Made by a program: the position numbers and the translations under genes. A stretch of DNA of 64,000 nucleotides from Fumia sp045121595. Lineage in GTDB: Bacteria; Bacillota; Clostridia; Oscillospirales; Ruminococcaceae. The stretch spans positions 62,001 to 126,000 of the forward strand of contig JBGVGI010000091.1 of NCBI GenBank assembly GCA_045121595.1, read 5' to 3'. Shown piece after piece: positions 60,070 through 64,000 of this stretch; the stretch's first letter is position 1, and each line of letters opens with the position of its first letter. The notes under the pieces were generated by a model, which searched no databases, had not been told where the DNA came from, and was given only the letters and a program-made list of their open reading frames with translations.

Positions 60070-60459
60070 ATGTCCTTCGGAAACGCAAGCGCAGAGCGCG
60101 CCGCGATCGAAATGACCTATGAAGACACCGCCACGGTATCAAGAACCACGCCACAGAGGGGTCAGAACGCTATTTCGGCGTCTGATTCTTCTGTGATTTA
60201 TTCTGGTATCATTTGCGCGCTTTCGTATACAGGTTCAGACAGTAGCGGACAGACAGACGCACAAAACAACGTCGATTATGACGCTGTCATTTTCGCCGGA
60301 CCTGACCTTTCGATCCTTCCTGGCGACAAGATCGTCCTGAAGCGCTTCGGGCGCGACGATCCTTCCAGTCAGAAAGACCTGAACTTCACGGTCGTCGGTC
60401 GTCCGGCCGTATACGCAACACATCAAGAAATCAAGGTGAAGGACGGTGATCTGGCGTGA
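60070..60459 (+). CDS. Head closure/stopper-like protein
   Basis: 129 residues, beta-rich: EDTATVSRTTPQRGQNAISA, ILPGDKIVLKRFG, FTVVGRPAVYATHQEIKVK. This is the pattern of SPP1 gp16-type stopper proteins. The call rests on size, pattern and gene order. Overlaps the next gene by 4 bases. Confidence 0.7.
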   Translation: MSFGNASAERAAIEMTYEDTATVSRTTPQRGQNAISASDSSVIYSGIICALSYTGSDSSGQTDAQNNVDYDAVIFAGPDLSILPGDKIVLKRFGRDDPSSQKDLNFTVVGRPAVYATHQEIKVKDGDLA

Positions 60460-60932
60460 CGCTGAACAACTTCCTGGAATCTATCGCCATGAAACTTGTC
60501 GGTCTATGGTCCGATCGCCATGTCTTCGTCAATGAGATTCCGAAAGAAGCCGACGGAAACTTCTTCGTCAGAGTGATCGACACGTCCCAGGAAAAGAAAC
60601 TGGACAGGCGCCGTCGAAGGACGGTCCAGTTCGAAGTTCTGTATTTCCTGGCGTCGAAGGATAACCTGGAATTCAACGCATGGGCCGAAACCATGTTCGA
60701 CGAATTCGAATCCCTTTCGGTTCACGAAAAGACGGAATTCGTGAACGGCGTCGAAAAAGACGTCCGCCGCACGATCCGCCTGACGAATATCAGCGCCAGG
60801 AAGGACGACGATCAACGCGTCTTCCAGTTCCTTTTTGACGCTGACTTCTATTTCGTGATCACGCCGGAAGTCATTCCGACCATGTATTATCTGGACCAGA
60901 ACAACACGATCAGATCGGAGGTTATAACGTAA
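60456..60932 (+). CDS. Tail terminator-like protein (DUF6838 type)
   Basis: 158 residues starting TLNNFLESIAMKLVGLWSDR; KKLDRRRRRTVQFEVLYFLA and RVFQFLFDADFYFVITPE match small myophage proteins placed between connector and sheath. Probably caps the tail tube at the neck (inference). Overlaps the next start by one base. Confidence 0.7.
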   Translation: MTLNNFLESIAMKLVGLWSDRHVFVNEIPKEADGNFFVRVIDTSQEKKLDRRRRRTVQFEVLYFLASKDNLEFNAWAETMFDEFESLSVHEKTEFVNGVEKDVRRTIRLTNISARKDDDQRVFQFLFDADFYFVITPEVIPTMYYLDQNNTIRSEVIT

Positions 60933-61123
60933 TGGCTACAAAGAAAAAGGCGGACGCAGTGGTCGACCAGGCCGCGCCCGTTTACAGCAAAGAACAACTG
61001 GTCAATTCGAAAACGCTTGGCCTTCCCAGGGACGCCGTGGCGGCGATCCTGAAGGACGGTCAGCAGTATACACGGGAACAGGCGATTCAGCTTGTAACCG
61101 AATTTCTTGAAAGGAAGGTGTAA
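60932..61123 (+). CDS. Small phage protein ahead of the tail sheath
   Basis: 63 residues: lysine-rich start MATKKKADAVVDQAAP, then STKTL-like helix region SKTLGLPRDAVAAILKDGQQ and REQAIQLVTEFLERKV. Similar short genes precede the sheath in PBSX-like phages. Function unknown. Confidence 0.7.
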   Translation: MATKKKADAVVDQAAPVYSKEQLVNSKTLGLPRDAVAAILKDGQQYTREQAIQLVTEFLERKV

Positions 61124-61126
61124 CCT

Positions 61127-62461
61127 ATGCCTATTGGTGGAGGTACTTTCACAGTACAGAACAAGATTCTTCCTGGCGCTTACATTAACTTCGTAAGCAT
61201 GGGAACCAACGCCAAAATGGGAAGCCGTGGCGTCGCCGCCCTTCCCCTGGAACTTAACTGGGGACCTGAATCCCAGGTCTTCGAAATGACCGCGACTGAC
61301 TTCAACGCGTCCAGTCTGAAGGTCTTCGGTTACGACCCCACTGACGCGAATATTCTTCTGGTCCGCGAAGCGCTGAAGCGTGCGAAGACCCTTCTGATCT
61401 ACCGCGTGAATGGCGGTGGCGCGAAGGCGTCCGCAACCGTGGGCGGAATGACTGTGACCGCAAAGTGGGGCGGTACACGCGGAAACGACATCAAGGTCGC
61501 CGTGATCACCAACGTCGACGACGCGACAAAGGTCGACGTCGTGACCTATCTTGACGATATGGTCATGGACAGCCAGACCGTCGCAAAGGACGGCGGCGCC
61601 GCGTCCCTGGTGGCGAACAGCTTCGTAACCTTCGGAACCGCCGCGTCCCTGTCTATCGCAACCGCTACGGCGCTGACTGGTGGCGAAAACGCTGAAGTCA
61701 AGGCCGCAAACTACACCGCCGCCCTGGTGGCCTTCGAAGTCGAATCCTTCAATGTGATCGGCTATCCTGGCACCGACGAAGACATCAAGTCCCTTTTCGC
61801 CGCCTTCGTGAAGCGTCTTCGTGACGACGAAGGCCGAAAGATCGTCGGCGTCCTTTACCAGTACGACGGCGACAATATGGGCCTGATCAACGTCAAGAAC
61901 GGCGTCGTTCTTACGAACGGAACCGTCGTGACCGGTGATAAGGCTGTCGCATGGGTGACCGGCGCTTCTGCCGGCGCGGAGGTCAACGAAAGTCTGACAA
62001 ATACCGCCTATGACGACGCTGTGGACGTCGATATTAAATATACGAAGTCCCAGTTCGAAGCCGCTATCCAGGCCGGCGAATTCGTCTTCTATGCCGACTA
62101 CGGCAAGGCGCGCGTTCTGACTGACATTAACAGCCTGGTAACTATCGGCCAGAATATGTCCGGCGACTGGACTTCTAACCGCGTTGTCCGTGTCATGGAC
62201 GGGTGGGCGAACGACGTCGCCCGTATCTTCGGCGATTCTTATATCGGCCTTGTTACCAACAGCGACACCGGCCGTCAGCTTTTCAAGGCTGATCTGGTGG
62301 CCCTGGCCCTTCAGTATCAGTCTATCGACGCGATCAGCAATTTTAACAGCGCCGACATTACCGTAAACCAGGGCGACGGCAAACGCGACGTTTCTGTCGA
62401 CTGCGCGCTTCAGCCTAACGACAGCATGGAAAAACTTTACATGACTGTCGTCGTAAATTAA
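61127..62461 (+). CDS. Contractile tail sheath protein (XkdK-like)
   Basis: 444 residues. GGTFTVQNKILPGAYINFVS is the usual sheath start; GGTRGNDIKVAVITNVDDAT and YPGTDEDIKSLFAAFVKRLR lie centrally, and SLVTIGQNMSGDWTSNRVVR, NDVARIFGDSYIG and KLYMTVVV near the end. Contracts during infection, so this is a myovirus. Confidence 0.94.
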   Translation: MPIGGGTFTVQNKILPGAYINFVSMGTNAKMGSRGVAALPLELNWGPESQVFEMTATDFNASSLKVFGYDPTDANILLVREALKRAKTLLIYRVNGGGAKASATVGGMTVTAKWGGTRGNDIKVAVITNVDDATKVDVVTYLDDMVMDSQTVAKDGGAASLVANSFVTFGTAASLSIATATALTGGENAEVKAANYTAALVAFEVESFNVIGYPGTDEDIKSLFAAFVKRLRDDEGRKIVGVLYQYDGDNMGLINVKNGVVLTNGTVVTGDKAVAWVTGASAGAEVNESLTNTAYDDAVDVDIKYTKSQFEAAIQAGEFVFYADYGKARVLTDINSLVTIGQNMSGDWTSNRVVRVMDGWANDVARIFGDSYIGLVTNSDTGRQLFKADLVALALQYQSIDAISNFNSADITVNQGDGKRDVSVDCALQPNDSMEKLYMTVVVN

Positions 62462-62478
62462 GAAAGGGGTGACAGACA

Positions 62479-62937
62479 ATGAAAACTTTGAACGCACCTG
62501 ATACCATTTCCGGAAAGGAAGGTCGCGCCTACGCGAAGATCAACGGCAACAATGAAGAATTGTTCATGGCGAAGACTATCGAAGCCAACGTCGAAAAGAA
62601 CAAGTCTGAAATCAAGGCGATCGGTAAGCGCATGACCGGCCACAAGACCACTGGCGCGAACGGTTCCGGTTCCATGACCCTTTATTACCTGACGCCCCTT
62701 TTCCGCGACATGATCAAGCAGTGGAAGGAAACCGGCGTCGACATCTATTTCGACATGGTGATCGAGAACGACGACCAGGAATCTTCCGCCGGTAAACAGT
62801 CGACCCTTCTGATCGGCTGTAACCTGGATTCCGTTGTCCTGGCAAAACTGGACGGCGATTCCGACGACGCACTGGACGAAGACGTCGACTTCACTTTCGA
62901 AGACTTCGACATTCTGACCGTGTTCAGCAAAATCTAA
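62479..62937 (+). CDS. Tail tube protein (XkdM-like)
   Basis: 152 residues: APDTISGKEGRAYAKINGNN at the N-terminus, ANVEKNKSEIKAIGKRMTGH, GSGSMTLYYLTPLFRDMIKQ and an acidic C-terminus DVDFTFEDFDILTVF. Matches PBSX XkdM-type tubes and follows the sheath as usual. Confidence 0.92.
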   Translation: MKTLNAPDTISGKEGRAYAKINGNNEELFMAKTIEANVEKNKSEIKAIGKRMTGHKTTGANGSGSMTLYYLTPLFRDMIKQWKETGVDIYFDMVIENDDQESSAGKQSTLLIGCNLDSVVLAKLDGDSDDALDEDVDFTFEDFDILTVFSKI

Positions 62938-62963
62938 CCGACTGATTCAAAGGAGGAAAAATC

Positions 62964-63371
62964 ATGGGTAAACTTCAGGAATTCCTTATGGCAAATGAGG
63001 AAAACTCACAGGCAACAGCGGAAGTCGCAGTCAGCGGCTTCCCTGTTCCTTTCACGATCAAGTCTATCACCGAAGGCGAAAACAAGGCCCTTCGAAAGTC
63101 CTGTCAGAAGGTGACCTTCGATAAGAAGACCCACCAGAAGACCACTGACACCGATCAGGACCTTTACAATAACCGCCTGGTTATCGCTTGCACTGTGGAC
63201 CCTAACTTCAAGGACGCAGAACTTCAGGCGAAATATGGCGTCATGGGCGCGGAAGCGCTGATCGACGTCCTTCTGAAGCCTGGTCAGTTTATCGACCTTC
63301 TTCTGGGTGTCCAGGAGATCAACGGGTTCACCGACGACGTGAACGACCTTCGTGACGAAGCAAAAAACTAA
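62964..63371 (+). CDS. Tail assembly chaperone, short form (XkdN-like)
   Basis: 135 residues: LQEFLMANEENSQATAEVAV, VPFTIKSITEGENKALRKSC, DLYNNRLVIACTVDPNFKDA, LLKPGQFIDLLLGVQEINGF. Ends GCA AAA AAC TAA. The codons before the stop form a canonical -1 slippery site, so a fraction of ribosomes should extend into the overlapping frame, as in the G/GT pair of lambda. Confidence 0.9.
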   Translation: MGKLQEFLMANEENSQATAEVAVSGFPVPFTIKSITEGENKALRKSCQKVTFDKKTHQKTTDTDQDLYNNRLVIACTVDPNFKDAELQAKYGVMGAEALIDVLLKPGQFIDLLLGVQEINGFTDDVNDLRDEAKN

Positions 63372-63577
63372 TAACCGGTGGGGGTGATGATAGCCAGGCG
63401 GACGGTGAATCCGTCTACGCACATTACGCCCTTCACCGGTTGAAGATCCTTCCCAGTACGCTTGTGGCCCTTCCCCTTCGGGAACGGGCCTTTATATATG
63501 CTTCGATCGACCTTCAGATCGAGAAGGAAAAGAAAGAAGCCAAAAAGGCGAACAGGAAGGGAAAGAAAGGAAGGTGA
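63368..63577 (+). CDS. Tail assembly chaperone extension made by -1 frameshift
   Basis: After slippage at A AAA AAC (63362-63368) the -1 frame runs LITGGGDDSQADGESVYAHY, ALHRLKILPSTLVALPLRER and AFIYASIDLQ, then a basic tail to TGA. The fused product would be about 204 residues. The frame has no good start codon of its own and lies between chaperone and tape measure, just where the T-domain belongs. Confidence 0.85.
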   Translation, partial: LITGGGDDSQADGESVYAHYALHRLKILPSTLVALPLRERAFIYASIDLQIEKEKKEAKKANRKGKKGR

Positions 63578-63583
63578 TGAACT

Positions 63584-64000
63584 GTGGCCGGAGTAGCTAC
63601 ACAAATGACCATTCGCGACGGTATGACAGATAAACTTCGCAGAATGACCGCCGCAACCGAAAAGCAAAACCGCGCCCTGGAAGTAACCGACACACTTTCC
63701 GATCAAGTCGCCGCAAACGCGAACTTCGACCGCATGACCGACGCGATCAACCGCGCCGCCGACGCTGTCGAACAGTTCAATCAGCGTCAGGAGGAATCCG
63801 CAAAGAAAGGAAACAAGGTCAAAGACGTCTGGTCCGGCGTAAAAGGTTATATTCGATCGGCTATGGCCGCGATCAGTGTCCAGAAGGTTATTGATCTGGC
63901 GGACACCATGACAACGACCAGGGCCAGAATCGATCTAATGAACGACGGTCTTCAGACCACGGAAGAACTTCAGTCTATGATCTTCGATTCCGCGAATCGT
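63584..64000 (+). CDS. Tail tape measure protein, N-terminal part
   Basis: Open from GTG to the window edge (139 codons), with GGAAGGTGATG upstream. Sequence MAGVATQMTIRDGMTDKLRR, MTDAINRAADAVEQFNQRQE and SAMAAISVQKVIDLADTMTT is the usual helical start of a tape measure. Its full length would set tail length; it cannot be judged here. Confidence 0.88.
   Translation, partial: MAGVATQMTIRDGMTDKLRRMTAATEKQNRALEVTDTLSDQVAANANFDRMTDAINRAADAVEQFNQRQEESAKKGNKVKDVWSGVKGYIRSAMAAISVQKVIDLADTMTTTRARIDLMNDGLQTTEELQSMIFDSANR

Larger units (their letters stand above)
43540..64000 (+). mobile_element. Prophage of contractile-tail (PBSX-like myovirus) type, left part
   Basis: All genes run on the plus strand with short gaps or ATGA overlaps, in order: regulation, recombination, replication, late control, packaging, head, tail. 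Base composition changes sharply from AT-rich host to GC-rich, and leucine is mostly CTG. No integrase, repressor, lysis genes or right attachment site are in the window, so the element continues beyond 64 kb. The left boundary must lie between 43456 and about 43545. Confidence 0.95.

Noticed and set aside
60887..62497. Long minus-strand open frame (536 codons) opposite the sheath gene
   Set aside because: Shadow of the sheath gene, same reason; the plus-strand product is a clear tail sheath.
43540..64000. Mu-like transposable phage
   Set aside because: No transposase A/B genes; the phage has its own initiator, helicase loader, annealase and RusA, and a PBSX-like late region.

Overview
The first ~43.4 kb is low-GC Firmicutes chromosome. 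The gene set (SpoIIID, SigA, a CHC2-type DnaG, a zinc-type L31, a tyrosine T-box, LCP and CpsB/C/D capsule regulators, a DUF1540 protein) points to a spore-forming Clostridia, probably an uncultured gut Oscillospirales/Ruminococcaceae relative. That placement is inferred from gene content and style only. From about 43.5 kb to the end the base composition jumps to GC-rich, CTG-rich sequence: this is a long, all plus-strand prophage whose right end lies outside the window.

Chromosome, left to right. (1) The tail of a cell-wall-binding-repeat protein. (2) A minus-strand tig-clpP-clpX proteostasis cluster. (3) A minus-strand housekeeping run: rplS with a structured leader and terminator, two tandem type I signal peptidases, rbgA, an rnhB-yraN gene fusion, thrC and a metallophosphoesterase. 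(4) tyrS and ddh behind a Tyr T-box. (5) A ThuA-like gene, then a divergent plus-strand operon: YgjP-type zinc peptidase, DUF2130 putative nuclease, unknown protein, alkyltransferase-like protein, rhodanese lipoprotein. (6) A 21-kb minus-strand capsule/exopolysaccharide locus read from a clear promoter at 37.4 kb. It holds CpsC, CpsD, CpsB, two small membrane-anchored proteins, LCP, two initiating sugar-phosphate transferases, a CapD-type dehydratase, an epimerase, five glycosyltransferases, a Wzy-like polymerase, LicD, a 1612-residue secreted phosphodiester-glycosidase protein with five ~80-residue repeats, and a Wzx-like flippase. (7) spoIIID and a DUF1540 gene, then a minus-strand Rrf2-sigA-dnaG-dgt-like group, yigZ-like and rpmE.

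Prophage (about 43.5 kb to the end). Early genes cover an IS30-type HTH protein, Gp157, a Rad52-like annealing protein with a zinc ribbon, a replication initiator with internal hexamer repeats (possible origin), a DnaC-type loader, RusA, DUF6273, an MT-A70 methyltransferase broken at a run of ten Gs, a 3D-domain secreted protein, MazG-like, SSB and an ArpU/sigma-70-region-4-like late regulator. A switch region follows: tRNA-Leu(CAG), five 10-bp direct repeats abutting a consensus promoter, and a hairpin terminator. Late genes are terS, terL, portal, a MuF-like protein with a toxin-like C-terminus, scaffold, capsid, connectors, contractile tail sheath and tube (PBSX-like myovirus), a tail chaperone with an A AAA AAC frameshift site, and the start of the tape measure. 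No integrase, repressor or lysis genes are in view.

The observations I rate highest are the G10 tract that splits the phage DNA methyltransferase, the compact late-gene switch at 52.3-52.6 kb with a possible short RNA carrying an anti-Shine-Dalgarno-like motif, the capsid-protein-fused nuclease-like domain with a small downstream partner, and the capsule-locus phosphodiester glycosidase with novel-looking repeats.
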